Shown here piece by piece: positions 1 to 11,050 of a stretch of DNA of 64,000 nucleotides. A program made the position numbers and the translations under genes. A model generated the notes under the pieces. That model did no database searches. It was not told the DNA's origin and saw only the letters and a program-made list of their open reading frames with translations. The stretch's first letter is position 1, and each line of letters begins with the position of its first letter. Source of the stretch: Isochrysis galbana (Eukaryota; Haptophyta; Isochrysidales; Isochrysidaceae); assembly GCA_018136815.1 (NCBI GenBank), contig CM030937.1, forward strand, positions 3,399,820 to 3,463,819, in the 5' to 3' direction.

Positions 1-540
1 GCGCTCGCGTCGGACGTCGGCCCTCCGCGATAGTGATTTCTGGCCAATTTGCGCGTTTTCTGGTTACGCATCGCTGTGGGGGCTACCGTGGGGGGTCTAG
101 GGCCCAAAGGGCACCGGATATGTGCTAGTTACACCTATCCGGTCACCATATCCAAAAATCTCGTAATGAATCCTCAATCTTGACTTGGTCAATTTTCACC
201 CTTAGAAGTGAAAATAGCTGTTTGACCGCCCTATTATTGGAATTGGAATTGGCACTCGCAGCAAGTTTGCCGATCCCGTCTATTATTGGCACATGCTTGC
301 CAGCCTGATGCTGATGCGATCGGTTTAGGGCACTGGGCGACCTCGGATCACCGCAGGGAGCAGGATGATAGGATGATGGCCTGATGCATAATGAGGAATG
401 ATGGCGTCTCCCCCCGCGTGAACGGCAACCCCAAGCGTTGCAGCCGACGAGGACCTCGGGGTGCGGGGTGGGGAGGGTTGTTCCCCGAGGGAAGCCGGGC
501 CGTGAGGGAGGAGAGAGAGGAGCGGGAGCGGGTCGGTTTC
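1..540. other. Intergenic leader, no gene seen
   Basis: No convincing coding exon is visible in this stretch. The reading frames that cross it are short or continue into the GC-rich low-complexity tract that follows. It may hold distal promoter sequence of the PUF gene, but I see no defined motif. Confidence 0.4.
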
Positions 541-1240
541 GCCGTTGGGCGGCAGCGCGGCGAAAGGCGAGCGCCGCCCCCCCCCCCTCGGCGCGGCGCG
601 CGTGGGCGGAACGAGATGACTTTCAATCAGCTTCGTCAGCTGAGTGGCGTTGCCGTGTCTCTGCGGCCGAAGGCGAGCGGTGTTGGGCGGGGGGGGCGGG
701 GGGCGCCCTGCGGGGGAAGGTTGCGGAGGGTGGGGCGGCGGCTGAGGTGCCGCGGCACTCCGCGCGGGGGGAAGGAGGGGGGCGGGGGAGAGGAGAGGAA
801 AGCGGCGTGGGGGTCGGGGGGGGGCACCCACGTTTGTCTTCTGATGTGAGAGAGAGGATTGAAGGGCGGGCGGGTGGACGCCGGGAGTCGAGAGGAAGGG
901 GGGGGGGCGGGGGGGGGGGGGGGGGGACGCGCGGGAGAGAGCGCTGCGTCTCCCGGCCCCTCGGCCCCCCTCCCTTCCCTTCCCCCCCCTTCCCCCCCCC
1001 CCTTCCTTATCCTTCTCTCTAGCGCCACTCTCTTCTCTCTTCCCGGTGGGCCTTCCCCCCCCCCCCGCCTCCCTCCGGGCCGCCACCTCCCCCCCCCCCC
1101 CCCCCTCTCTCTCCATCTTCCGCACAGTCCTCCCCCCCCTCCGCCCCCCGCCCCCCCCGTCTCCCTTCCCCCTCCCCCTCGCCGCGCCACACGCCCCCTC
1201 CCCTCCTCGCAGCTCCCACCCCATCCCCGCGATCTCTCAG
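540..1240. repeat. GC-rich low-complexity promoter tract
   Basis: Long runs of G (about 890-930) give way to runs of C and C/T (about 950-1230) directly upstream of the PUF start codon. The open frames through it, including the extension of the PUF frame back to 859, encode only Gly/Arg/Pro/Ser-rich low-complexity peptide. I therefore treat it as 5' UTR or promoter. Homopolymer lengths here are likely to be unreliable in the assembly. Confidence 0.6.
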
Positions 1241-1275
1241 GCGTGCGCGCGCGGCGGCATAGCGCGCCTCACTGC

Positions 1276-4236
1276 ATGACAGCCGTGATGGAGCCGTGCG
1301 CCTCAGCCATCCCGGCGCACATGAGCCACCACTCGTCGGTCTCTGAGGAGGAGGACATGGAGGAGGCGTCACTCAAGACAATCCGCTCCTCCGCCACAGA
1401 CATGGCAGAGAGCCTCTTCGACGGGGGTGAGGATGACGATGTGGGCACCACTTCCCGTCCCGACTCGGGCATGCAGAAGCGCAAGGCCGCCGGCTTTGAC
1501 GACATCAAGCGACTCTGGCCTTCGCGCTCGACGTCCGCCCTCCGCTTCTCGATGGCCATCGGTCCTCTGGCGGGCTCCCCGCGCCAGGGTGAGGGCCTGT
1601 CGCTGGCAGGCGCGGCCGTCGGCTCGCAGACCGATCCGGGAAACCGTTATGTCCCACCTATCGCTCGCTCGCGCTCCGAGGGGTACGTCGGCCCGGTGGA
1701 TGACACGGGGCGGCCGCTCTGGCGGCCGAGCAGCGGCATCGCTGTCCGTTTCAAGCTCCGAGAGCTCAATCAGCAGCAGACTAGCCCGCAAGAGGCCTCA
1801 CACCCCAACAAGAAGCTGGCGGGGGATGGTTCGCCCACTCGCCGGGTCGTTTCCTTCTCCCCCGCCTCCAATGACGGCTCGCCTTTACACGTTGCGGCTC
1901 TCCAGCGTGCGCTTTCAGGCGCGCATCTGATTTGTGGCGTAGGGAAGCAGGACAGCTCTCACTCGCCCTCAGCCTGCGGTGCATGCGGTTCGGCTGCCTC
2001 TTCGGTCACCGCGTCACCTCTCGCCCCGAAGAAGCTTGCACCATCCTCGTTAGCCTCCTCCCCCGTGGTGATGCGCATGAAACCACCGCCCATCGCCCCC
2101 AGCTCCGCCCCTGTCGTGCCACCGCCACCAATGCCGATTCTCAAGGCCGCGTCTGCGCCGCCCGTCGCTGCCCCAGCGCAGCCAGCCGACGCACCCGCCG
2201 CCGCCATGGGCCGTTCCACCTTTTGGGACTTTCAGCAGCCACAGGCGGCAGGAACGTACCGTGCAGCCCGCGAGCCGTGGACTATGTCGCAGGGGCGCTC
2301 TACCTATGCGGCACCACCGGCACCACAGCCGCAATGGGGAGCTGACCCATATGCGGGTGGGGCGCCACAACTTATCCCGACGGGCGTGCCCGCCGGAATG
2401 ATGATCGACCCATCCCAGGGCATGATGATCGACCCCAACGACCCGGGGTACGGCTACGTCTACGTCGTGCCTGAGCCTGGCTTCTACGAGCAAGCTCTGG
2501 CGGCGCAGCAAGCGGCAAGTGCTGTGGCCGCTACGGCAATGCCTGGTGGCTTCTTTGCGACCGCGGCGCCGTCTCTCGGCAGCCCACCGATGGGATCGGC
2601 ACCACCGCCCATGGCCGGGGCCCAAATGGCGTCAATCCCCAATATGATGCTGAGCGGGATGCCGCAGATGCAGCATTGGGCCGGCCAGGCGCGCCTGGGT
2701 GCCGCCCCTTCCCAGCACCGGCTTGGCGCTGGCGCACCCATAGCTTCGCTTCCACCTCACGGGCAAACCATGTCGCCGCCGATGGTCGGCCAGGCGCGCT
2801 TTGGTGAGCTAACCCCGATGGCACCGCTGCCGCCATCAGTAACTATGCCCATGATGGCTCACCCTGGCGGGCCAATGTGCGCCACGGGGTCGGTGGCGGC
2901 TCCCCAGCACCCTGTGTGGGCCCCGACAACGGCGCGCCCAGCGGCACACTCTCACCAAACAGCCACCCCCAACAACAGCCGCTCCACCAGCATGCGTGGC
3001 CAACACGCCTCCTTTCCCGCTGGCACTCCAGCCGACTCGGGCCACACGCCAATTCCGGGCGGGCCTTCGAACAACCGGCGCACGAACACGCGCTCGTCAG
3101 CGGCAGAGCGCGTGCGCGGCGCTCGCCTCGGCCTAGTGGTGCGTGCGACTGAACAAAAGCAGTCCCGCTTGCTTCAGCAAGAGCTTATGCGCATGTCGGA
3201 CACGCAGCTCCAGGGCGCCTGCGATGAACTGGCACCACACCTGCTCGACCTTGCAACCCATCCCTTTGGCAACTATGTAATCTCCAAGCTTGCCTCGCGT
3301 GCACAAGCCCACGACGCCATCTACGCCGCTTTGCGCGGTCACGTCGTCGAGCTCCTCAAGCACCCGCAGGGTTCTCGCGTGGTGCAGACGGCTATCTCGG
3401 AGCTTCCACCTTCCGAGGGTCGCTCGCTCGTCGATGAGCTCGATCGACACGTGCTCGAGTGTGCGCTCGACACGCACGGCTCGTGGGGCGTCTGTGTCGC
3501 CTTCAAGCACACGCACGCCGCGTTCATTGTCGCCCAGATGGCCAAGCACATCAATGCGCTTTGCACGCAGCAGCATGGTGTGCGCGTTGTCCAGCAGGTG
3601 TGCGCGCGCCGCCATACATCCAATTTTTGGCCTCGCCCTGTTCCCCGATTCCACGCGCTGTTCCTGCATCGAGCGGCCCGCACTTGTTGGTGGCACGCAC
3701 GCCCCCATTCGATCCGCCTTAGTCAACGGACCGTCTCCCTCCTGTATTGCTCACAGGTGCTCCATGAGGCAGCCGCCGCATCGATGGACATCTCGGCCGC
3801 CGTCTCCTCGCTGCTTGAGGGCGAACTCTCGTACCTTGCGGCACATCCCTTCGGCAACTATGCAGTCCAGGCGGCGCTGCGCCACGCGGTGCCTGCTCAG
3901 CGCGCCACGATGCTGGAAGGGCTGCTTCCCTCCATCCTACATCTTGCCTCCTCAAAGCATGGCTCAAACGTTGCCGAAATGGTGCTCATGCTCTGCTCGG
4001 AGGACCAGCTCGAGCACGTGCGCTCGCAGGTCTTCGGGCCTGTCGATGCTGCGTCGGCCGAGGTGCCGCAACTCAGGCTGCTCATGTCTTCGCCCTTTGG
4101 CAACTACGTACTGCAAGCGCTTTTGCGCAAGCTCAAGGACGCGAGGCGTGTACTTGCGCTGCAAATGGTTGAGCGCCATGTTGCTGACGATAATTTTGGG
4201 CGGGCCATTCTCGCTGCCGCTGCCTCGACCGCCTAG
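1276..4236 (+). CDS. PUF (Pumilio) family RNA-binding protein
   Basis: Sequence-specific RNA-binding protein that normally binds 3' UTRs in the cytoplasm to control translation and decay. The N-terminal two thirds is disordered (Pro, Ala, Gly, Gln, Met-rich). The C-terminal third carries about seven Pumilio repeats, recognisable by cores such as HPFGNYVISKL, HPQGSRVVQTA, QQHGVRVVQQV, HPFGNYAVQAA, SKHGSNVAEMV and SPFGNYVLQAL. I chose the ATG at 1276 (MTAVMEPC) because upstream frame is low-complexity. One intron, 3598-3756 (159 bp, GTGTGC...CACAG), splits repeat 4; removing it joins VVQQ to VLHEA. It is a multiple of three and free of stops, so retention would add 53 residues without breaking the frame. 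The spliced product is 933 residues. Family assignment is firm; the exact Pumilio paralogue cannot be told. Confidence 0.9.
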   Translation: MTAVMEPCASAIPAHMSHHSSVSEEEDMEEASLKTIRSSATDMAESLFDGGEDDDVGTTSRPDSGMQKRKAAGFDDIKRLWPSRSTSALRFSMAIGPLAGSPRQGEGLSLAGAAVGSQTDPGNRYVPPIARSRSEGYVGPVDDTGRPLWRPSSGIAVRFKLRELNQQQTSPQEASHPNKKLAGDGSPTRRVVSFSPASNDGSPLHVAALQRALSGAHLICGVGKQDSSHSPSACGACGSAASSVTASPLAPKKLAPSSLASSPVVMRMKPPPIAPSSAPVVPPPPMPILKAASAPPVAAPAQPADAPAAAMGRSTFWDFQQPQAAGTYRAAREPWTMSQGRSTYAAPPAPQPQWGADPYAGGAPQLIPTGVPAGMMIDPSQGMMIDPNDPGYGYVYVVPEPGFYEQALAAQQAASAVAATAMPGGFFATAAPSLGSPPMGSAPPPMAGAQMASIPNMMLSGMPQMQHWAGQARLGAAPSQHRLGAGAPIASLPPHGQTMSPPMVGQARFGELTPMAPLPPSVTMPMMAHPGGPMCATGSVAAPQHPVWAPTTARPAAHSHQTATPNNSRSTSMRGQHASFPAGTPADSGHTPIPGGPSNNRRTNTRSSAAERVRGARLGLVVRATEQKQSRLLQQELMRMSDTQLQGACDELAPHLLDLATHPFGNYVISKLASRAQAHDAIYAALRGHVVELLKHPQGSRVVQTAISELPPSEGRSLVDELDRHVLECALDTHGSWGVCVAFKHTHAAFIVAQMAKHINALCTQQHGVRVVQQVCARRHTSNFWPRPVPRFHALFLHRAARTCWWHARPHSIRLSQRTVSLLYCSQVLHEAAAASMDISAAVSSLLEGELSYLAAHPFGNYAVQAALRHAVPAQRATMLEGLLPSILHLASSKHGSNVAEMVLMLCSEDQLEHVRSQVFGPVDAASAEVPQLRLLMSSPFGNYVLQALLRKLKDARRVLALQMVERHVADDNFGRAILAAAASTA

Positions 4237-4860
4237 GCCGCAGGCGGCAGACAGCCAGCCTCCTGATCATCAAGAGATGGCGACCAGGCGGCTCCTACTC
4301 GAGCTTCTCGCCACTGGTCCTCTCTTGGCCGTGTCGAGCAGCCCCCCGCTCACCCACCTACGCACATACCCTTCCATAATGTCCATGTAAGATCCCTCCC
4401 GACGATAGAGCGACTTGTTGATAGTCGGCATTTTGTGTTCACCTACGCGTACGGCATGGCGGTTCGCCACGATTTTCGGGCCTTCCACAATCTGGCCTGC
4501 CTAAGGGTTGCGCCACGTGGTGGATGGTGTATTTTCGGTGACCCTCTTGGCTCCTCCGTGTGCCTGCTGCCGTGCTGTGCTCGATACCCTCATTGAAGAA
4601 TGATGGGTCGCAATGTGATTGACATGGATGATAATTCCACGTACATGCTATGAGAGCCTACTCTCCTCGTTTCTGCTACGATGTCCTACTCCGTACAGGC
4701 CCCCTCCCGCATGGTTCTTGTAAGTTTTGGTTGTGCCACGGGACGCACTAGGCGTCTAAGCTACGATCATTTGTCGACCATGTCGATCTGGATCTGATGA
4801 CATTGGCACTGATGAGAGAGAGAGAATGGCCCCCCCAAAAGTGCGTTACTAGTTGATAAT
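4237..4860. other. PUF 3' flank, nothing else seen
   Basis: Probable 3' UTR and downstream spacer of the PUF gene. No further exon, RNA gene or clear terminator motif is seen before the retroelement tail at about 4865. Confidence 0.4.
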
Positions 4861-4864
4861 TTTA

Positions 4865-5035
4865 AAAAAAACTTTTAATATTCTTACCGCACTCGCGGCG
4901 AATGGAACCACTGCACCTACTACACGTAGTACGTAGCATACTTTCTACACCCCCACTCCCCCGGCCCTTCTCCCCCCGCCATCAGGCGGCTCCCCCCGTA
5001 CACTACTAGGGGGATAGAGGTGAAGGGCTTTGTCA
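4865..5035 (-). mobile_element. LINE 3' end fragment
   Basis: The strip begins with a run of A (T on the element's sense strand), followed by the CTTTTAATATTC-type block and a C-rich stretch with the phrase CACTACTAGGGG. The same order recurs at 11051-11200, 51325-51480, 15140-15274 and elsewhere in this window. It is a 5'-truncated copy holding only 3' UTR. Confidence 0.6.
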
Positions 5036-5449
5036 CGGATGTCCCTCCGTCCTCTCCTGTATTTACTTTCTAAGTCTCGTGAGGTCTCTCTCTTCACGTG
5101 AGGAGAGGCGACGGGCCCCCTCTCTTCTTTTTCTCTTTTCCCTTTTTCCCCTCCTCACGCGCCCACTTTGTACTCTGTTTACGTTAGTTTCCTACGTGTT
5201 GCCGTGAGTGTGCGTGAGATAGTGGTGTTCGGGGTTTGTAGAGAGATTTTTATCCGAATCTGCGGCGACGAAGAGAGCGCGAGCGATGGCGTCGCTCCTC
5301 TCCCTCTCGGGCGCCCTAGTCACCGCGATGGTGCCAGGGCGATATGGAGCTGCTGCACGGGATGGGATGGGTCCCACTGGACCCATTCCGGTGGACCGCG
5401 CCCGCTCGCCGCGTCTGCGTGTGCTCGTTGAGCCCCGTGATGCGTGCGA

Positions 5450-5555
5450 TGGCGTGGATGGTTCTCGCCCCCCATTCCCCATGAGGGGAGTCGAGAGAGT
5501 GGGGGGGGCGCGAGGCCCCCCTCCATGGCGACCAATCATAAGATTAATGAACCCC
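5450..5555. repeat. Dispersed repeat, partner at 53995-54100
   Basis: A block beginning GATGGTTCTCGCCCCCC and ending around CCATGGCGACCAATCA is repeated nearly identically at 53995-54100. In both places it lies directly upstream of a plus-strand LINE 3' remnant, so it probably belongs to that element family. Confidence 0.55.
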
Positions 5556-6341
5556 GGGACCAACACGACAGACAGCCGTAAAGGCCACAGAAAGACTCTT
5601 CATACTTCCGAAATCATCATCGCCACCCTCAAGGGAGATCCTTTACCTCTTAGCATGGAGATACATACTCACCGACTTCTATCGAATACACTACGACAAC
5701 ATCAAATTCAACAGCGACCACGTCGTTAGAAGAATGCTCGAGAGATACACCACGCTGTGCAAAGCGCAAAGCGGCGCTCTACGGAAACAACACGGATGCA
5801 TCGAGAAGAGCCAAAGCAGACATGGGCCGCCAACCCAAGAAACGTATAGATGTCAACGAATTCCGCCCACTATTCGATACAAACGACGACAACGAATTAA
5901 TTCCAAGTAGTAAACTCGTAACAGTACTAGAGCGCCTCAACATAAAACACATAATACATAATAGATAATACAACAAAAAAACAACACCGGACTTAGCGAC
6001 CAGGGATAACAATAGACCGTAGGAGGCAATATGCCTCCGCTCGAGGAATCCAATGGGGAAGGCCGAAAGGCCTGGCCCTCACACAAGGCCGCACTGGGCC
6101 CGAGACTAACGCAAAACGAATGCAAGAGGCCTGCCCCCTCCCCTCCCCCTCGTCCTCGTCCCTCGTCCCCCAAACGCTAGGCCCAAAGTAGTGTACATGG
6201 GCCGACCCCCCAAAACCAAAGAAAAAGGAACGAGGGGGGGAGCGGGCGGGGGAATAGAGGTAGGGGTATAGGCGGTGGCATCGGGAGCGCGGGGGAGTGT
6301 GTGTCATTAGTAGCTTAGCGGGCATCTTCAAGAATGTTTTT
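5556..6341 (+). mobile_element. 5'-truncated LINE, C-terminal coding and 3' UTR
   Basis: About 5620-5910 encodes the C-terminus of a LINE polyprotein, with LLAWRYILTDFYRIHYDN matching the VAWRYIISDFYRVEFDN segment of the copies at 18649-19404 and 63217-64000. It ends with a TAG at 5908. The 3' UTR runs on to an ATCTTCAAGAATG block followed by a T run at about 6341. Base composition of the coding part is more A-rich than in the other copies. It is a dead fragment without reverse transcriptase. Confidence 0.7.
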
Positions 6342-6424
6342 TTTTACTCCTTGCCCTTCGCGCCTGTGATAGCACGGCTGCTATATTTTGCCGCCCTTAG
6401 TGCCGTTCATGTTGTATGTCGCGA

Positions 6425-6680
6425 TGCGAAACATACACTGGACGAGCCATGCACCAACCGCGCACACTCCCATCGCGGGGTAGGGGGTAGGGGGTAGGGG
6501 GTAGGGGGTAGGGGGTAGGGGGTAGGGGGTAGGGGGTAGGGGGTAGGGGTAGGGGGTAGGGGTAGGGGTAGGGGGTAGGGGGTAGGGGTAGGGGTAGGGG
6601 GTAGGGGTAGGGGGTAGGGGGTATGTAGGTATGTAGGGACTCCGTTGCCGATGAGCACTAAGGTTAAAAACTCTGACGAG
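6425..6680. repeat. Dispersed repeat carrying a GGGGGTA minisatellite
   Basis: Flanks starting GACGAGCCATGCACCAACCG and ending CACTAAGGTT...CTCTGACG match 25735-25870. Between them, 6478-6640 consists of about twenty units of GGGGTA or GGGGGTA. The copy at 25.8 kb has a single GGGGTAGGGG at this place, so the array is a local expansion. It is not a canonical TTAGGG or TTTAGGG telomere repeat. Confidence 0.75.
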
Positions 6681-6848
6681 AATGGACAGGAGGAGGAAAG
6701 GCCGGGGGAGGAAGGGAAGGGGGCAGGGAGAGTCGTGGCTGTCGCGCGCGCGAGCGGCTACAGCAGGCGGCAGCCCTCCTGATCTCCTCGCCCCGGCTGA
6801 GGCGGCGCGCGGCCAGATCGGAGCGGGTGACTTCCCTCAGGCCTCACA

Positions 6849-8761
6849 ATGTCAGCAGGCGTGCGCGTGATGCGGAGTGCTGACTTGGCGGCGGGCGCGA
6901 GCAGTGAAACGGCAGCGCCACCACGCTGGTGGCAGCCGGCCAAGCTGCTCACGCCGCAGCTTGAGCTTCTGGTAGACGAGCTGCGTGGGCGGCTGAGCGA
7001 CAGTACCGACTTCACCGTGGTCGGCGTCCTCGGCAAGCAGGGCTCTGGCAAGTCGACGCTCATGTCCGTGCTGGCAGGGTGGGTGCAGGATGGAACCACC
7101 TCGCCTGCTAGAGGAGCGGGCGGTACTGGACGTTCGGAACGGATGGGGTGTGGGGCCAACGGTGGCTCCAGTACGTCGCGACTGCGCAGCCCTCCCTTCC
7201 CATTGCAGCAGCTCCAGGGGTCGGTCCAGGCGCAGCATGCGACGTGCGGAATCGACGCTATGGTGACTCCAGGCGGGCTCATCCTATTGGACACGTGCGC
7301 TTGACCCGCCGGCCAAGTCAACTCGCATCTCCCACGCTAGTACAGGGGTAGGATGGCAGGATCGAGATTGGTGCCGTCCCGGGCCGATGGGATCTAGCTT
7401 GCATTCTGATCGTGTCCTGCCAGACCAGGTCAATTTCACGTGGGATCCATGGGCCTAACTCGGAAATCACACTTCATCGATTTGTAGGCAGCCATTGCTC
7501 TCTGCTTCGGTCCTTCTGTCCTCTGAGACCTCACTGGACGGCTCAGCGCCCACGCTTGAGAACCAGATAGAAATCCAGTCTCTGCAAATCGCTATGCTTA
7601 TCTTTTCAATATGCCACGTGGTCCTTCTGGTGCAGGTGTGCCGCCAACCTTGGAGTTGTGTAGCCCAAGTCAGTGGCATCAGGATCTATTCTTCCCATTA
7701 AGGATTCCGCAATCCCTTATTGCACGGCCATGGGTGATCTGGGCTTCCTACTGGGCTCGCAACGTCACATTGCCTTGTTCACTAAGGCCAACGCAGGAGT
7801 GATTATTGTGACGACTCGCTTTCGTAGGACAGCGCGGTCGATGTGCACTGGTGGCGTTTTCTTCGGACGGCAATGATGCTTCGACAGGATATTCCGGACG
7901 TGTCTCTTGCTTGCCCCACAACAAATCCCTCCTCGGGACCTTTCGGCTTGCCCGATGCGATAGCTGGTATCACCGGCAGCGCACTTGATGGTGGCGGGGG
8001 CCGAGGTGCAGGAACTGCTCATCGTAGCCGCATGGAAAGGAGCAACCACCACAGCGGTGCCAACCACTATAGTGGTGCGGGATGCAGGTCTTGTGGCGGT
8101 GGGAATGTAGCGAATTTTGGGGAAGAATCGACCAGAACTTCTTCTGCGCGATCGTTCGCATTGCACGAGGAGGAAGAGCAGAAAAGTGGTCATTTACGCG
8201 CTGATGGCTTTTTCGCTCCAGCTCTCGTGTTCGCTTTGAATCGTATGCCGGTGCACCAGTTGACAAACTCGCTGGCCTCCGAGTCGATTCGAAGTTCCCT
8301 GCAAAGGCTCTTCTCCACGAAGGCCCTCAGACTGCCTGTCACCTCATCAGAACCTACTCATCTTCTCTGCTTCATGCCGTGCGACGACGAGGAGGTCATC
8401 GCCGGTGGCCACGGTGCGTGCACTATGGGATGCCTAGACTATCTACATTTCACACTAGTAGCTGCACCACCGCACCAATTGTTCTGCACATTGGCCTTGA
8501 TGCTGGACTTTCGCGAGCTTCACGCGCTTTGACTTGGTGGCCCTTGTCATTCCAACCCTATGCGGCGCAGGTGGATTCTGGCACGAGGCATCAATGCTAC
8601 GCGATACAGTTCTTAGCTTCCAACGTCCACCTTTCGCCCGCTCGGGGATCACCGAGCGCGAGTGGTTGAAGGGCGTCATCAAAGTTTGGGAGCTTGTGGG
8701 CACTTCTAGCCACCTAGAAAGGTACAACGACATAACGCACAAATTGCATTTATGGGCGTGA
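6849..8761 (+). CDS. SMG9, nonsense-mediated decay factor
   Basis: SMG9 partners SMG8 and restrains the SMG1 kinase that phosphorylates UPF1 in nonsense-mediated mRNA decay. Exon 1 (6849-7294) has a P-loop, VVGVLGKQGSGKST, and ends in LILLDT. Exon 2 (7488-7635) continues QPLLSASVLLSSE and LQIAMLIFSICHVVLLVQ, the hallmark SMG9 region. Introns 7295-7487 (GTGCGC...TGTAG) and from 7636 are supported by reading frame. After an unresolved, low-complexity middle (about 7683-8220) come LVFALNRMPVHQL (8222-8413, possibly part of a longer exon) and, after intron 8414-8570, the last exon 8571-8761 with MLRDTVLSFQRPPF and TEREWLKGVIKVWE. These match the LVFLQNK, vertebrate VNLFLVPFMD-type and TEKNWFHYAARIW segments of the family. 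No disruption is seen in the parts resolved. Confidence 0.85.
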
Positions 8762-9945
8762 GTTGACGGGCAAGAGACTGTAGAGCTGAGGCCAAAAATG
8801 CTGTATGAAAGTGAAAGAGCCAATCGAATGTGTCAAAGCCATTGAGCTACCGCGCGCCCCTCTAGTTCTACAACGGATAAAGGTAACTGGCTCTCTAGGA
8901 CAAGTCCTAGTTTCTAGCACGGAATTTGCTAAGTGAGAGCATGAGAAGAATATGCTATTTTGGCCGAAGCTTTGGCTTTTGAGTTGCCACATGTATGTCC
9001 TCATACATTGTTCCAAGTGCACCAATGCATCATTCCCTCAGCAATACCAAGTTTTGCGATGCGCATTTGCACGGGTCGTTTGGTCGAGTCGCTGCTTGTC
9101 CTAGCTAGAAACGGGAGAAATGGCTGATATCCCCCTTGGGACGCTCTTCCACCCATGGTCCCCAGGAGATGGATTGTTGCTTTGATGAAGTCGCGTTCCG
9201 TCAAAAGAGGGCCAGGTGATAGTTTTGTTTTAACTCAGAATGTTATGTTAGTACAGGCGCAAGGACGCGGCGCGTGCGCATAGCAACTTTTCCCCCCACG
9301 GTACCCCACTTTCCTAAGTTTTCATCTTCTTCGTCTTTTTCTCACACTCGCAAGCAACCAGCAAATATCCAATGTCCAATGTGACATCATTCAATGTTCA
9401 ATGTGTGTGTGACGCACGCAGTGTGTATTCGCGCGCGCGCGCACGCGCGTGTTAGTGTGTGAGAGAGATACTGTACTATTACTTATAGACTGCTATGACT
9501 ATAGACGTACATCTTACTTACACCTCCACTCACTCAACACTCAATCATCAATCATACTCATTCACCGGTGGGGCTGCCTGGCTGATGGCTAAGTGCAAGT
9601 GTGTTGAGTGCACAGCAGCCATGCCAAAGGGCATGGGCTTGAGGTTGACTGACAGGCCCTCCCGGAGGGGCGTTTGTGCCCGAGCGGAGAAGCGCGCGAG
9701 GCAGCCTACGAGGCATCCCCCCCATGCATGATCCCTATATACATACTCTAAGAAAAAGCTTGCCAAAAAAGTTTTCTATAGCCTGGAGCCTGGTTGGGGG
9801 CCTCGCAGCGGGACGACTAGTATGGTTGCGTGTTGAGGGGCAGAACCTCCGAGGGAAGGAAAAAGGGGCTGCGGTCCCAGCCGCACCGAGCACGGTTGCC
9901 GCCCGTGATCTCCCCCTAGCTGCCCATAACATTTTTAGATTTTAC
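8762..9945. other. Intergenic spacer with GT/GC simple repeats
   Basis: SMG9 3' flank. About 9400-9470 is a GTGTGT / GCGCGC simple-sequence patch. Short frames such as 9001-9204 (-) and 9495-9731 (+) have no recognisable domain and I do not call them. The right edge (9946-9963) is the left copy of the target-site duplication of the next element. Confidence 0.45.
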
Positions 9946-11050
9946 ATTAGCTAATATTGTTTGTTGTTTGGCAACTGAGTTTATTGTCGCATCCGCGATC
10001 GACTTCAGACCTTATGCCAATTCGTGCGTCTTTGTGCTCGATCGTTCTTGTTTGCCGCGGAGTTTTACTCGTAACTTGTGGGACCCTTCACTCGTAATTC
10101 GCCCTTCGCTCCTTGCCGCCGCGCCCCTTTGTGGCCTGTCTCGCCCCTGTTTCGCTCCTTTGCACCTTGGGCCTTGCTCTCTCTTTGGTCCCTCCTTGCT
10201 GTCGTTCCCCCGCGCCTGCTCTCGCTCTCGTCGTAGGTGTTCGTCGCTGCTGACTTTTCCCCCCGCGCGAAGCCTACCCTCTCGCCCCTTTTGGTTTACG
10301 CACGTAGATTCCCTCCTTACTCAACTAAGTTTATACTTAGTTCGCCCATGGGGGGGCACGAGCCCCCCCCTCTCTCTCCACTCCTCCCCTGCCATGGGGG
10401 AGGAACCACTCACTCTCCTGGCACGCCTGATGGCTTGCCAGGACCACACAGCCCTATTGACCCATTCCTCTCCCCACAGGCACGCCTGACTCGCCCGCCC
10501 TGGCCCGTCGTGGCCTGCCCATTCCTCTGACCAGCCCCTCCTCCCCCCGGGCCCCCCTGTTCAGGACCCCCCAGCCAGCTCCAGTCGACCCGCAGGGGCT
10601 CGGAGCGCCAGCGAGGGAGAGGCAGGAGGGGCCAGGGCCATGCCCCAGCCTCACCTGCCCCCTGAGCTGTGCTCCCAGGCCCTGCAGGCCATCTGGGGAC
10701 CTGAGCGAGGGGCCGCAGGCGCGCGCCATGGGCCCCGCCGCAGGGAAGAGAGGAGGAAAAGGGAAGAGGGAGGGGAGGGGGGAGCGGCAGCTCTCCCCTC
10801 CGGCATTTACGTGTCTTCTCGCCCCGTTTGGGTAAGAGAAGACGGGGGCGCCAGAGCCAGGAGGGAAGGGCCGCGGCTCGCCGCGGCCACTCGCTCGGGC
10901 GAGGGAGATTAGCGCTCTAGGCCCCTAAACTCACGATTGCCCCCCCCCCCCGCGTTGTTTTACCCGAAAGGGGTTTTCCCCCAGCGTGGCCTCGAGGAGA
11001 GGGTGTGCTGGGGTGCGTAGGGTCGGTGCTTGCACTGGGGGGAGGACAAA

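Noticed and set aside
859-1275. N-terminal extension of the PUF protein
   Set aside because: The frame is open only because of G and C homopolymers; the peptide is low-complexity and the ATG at 1276 starts normal-looking protein.
6478-6640. Telomere or interstitial telomeric repeat
   Set aside because: Units are GGGGTA/GGGGGTA and the array lies inside a dispersed repeat with an unexpanded copy elsewhere; it is not TTAGGG or TTTAGGG.
10454-10912. Open frames within element E
   Set aside because: The frames differ between E copies, contain no domain, and follow from high GC content.
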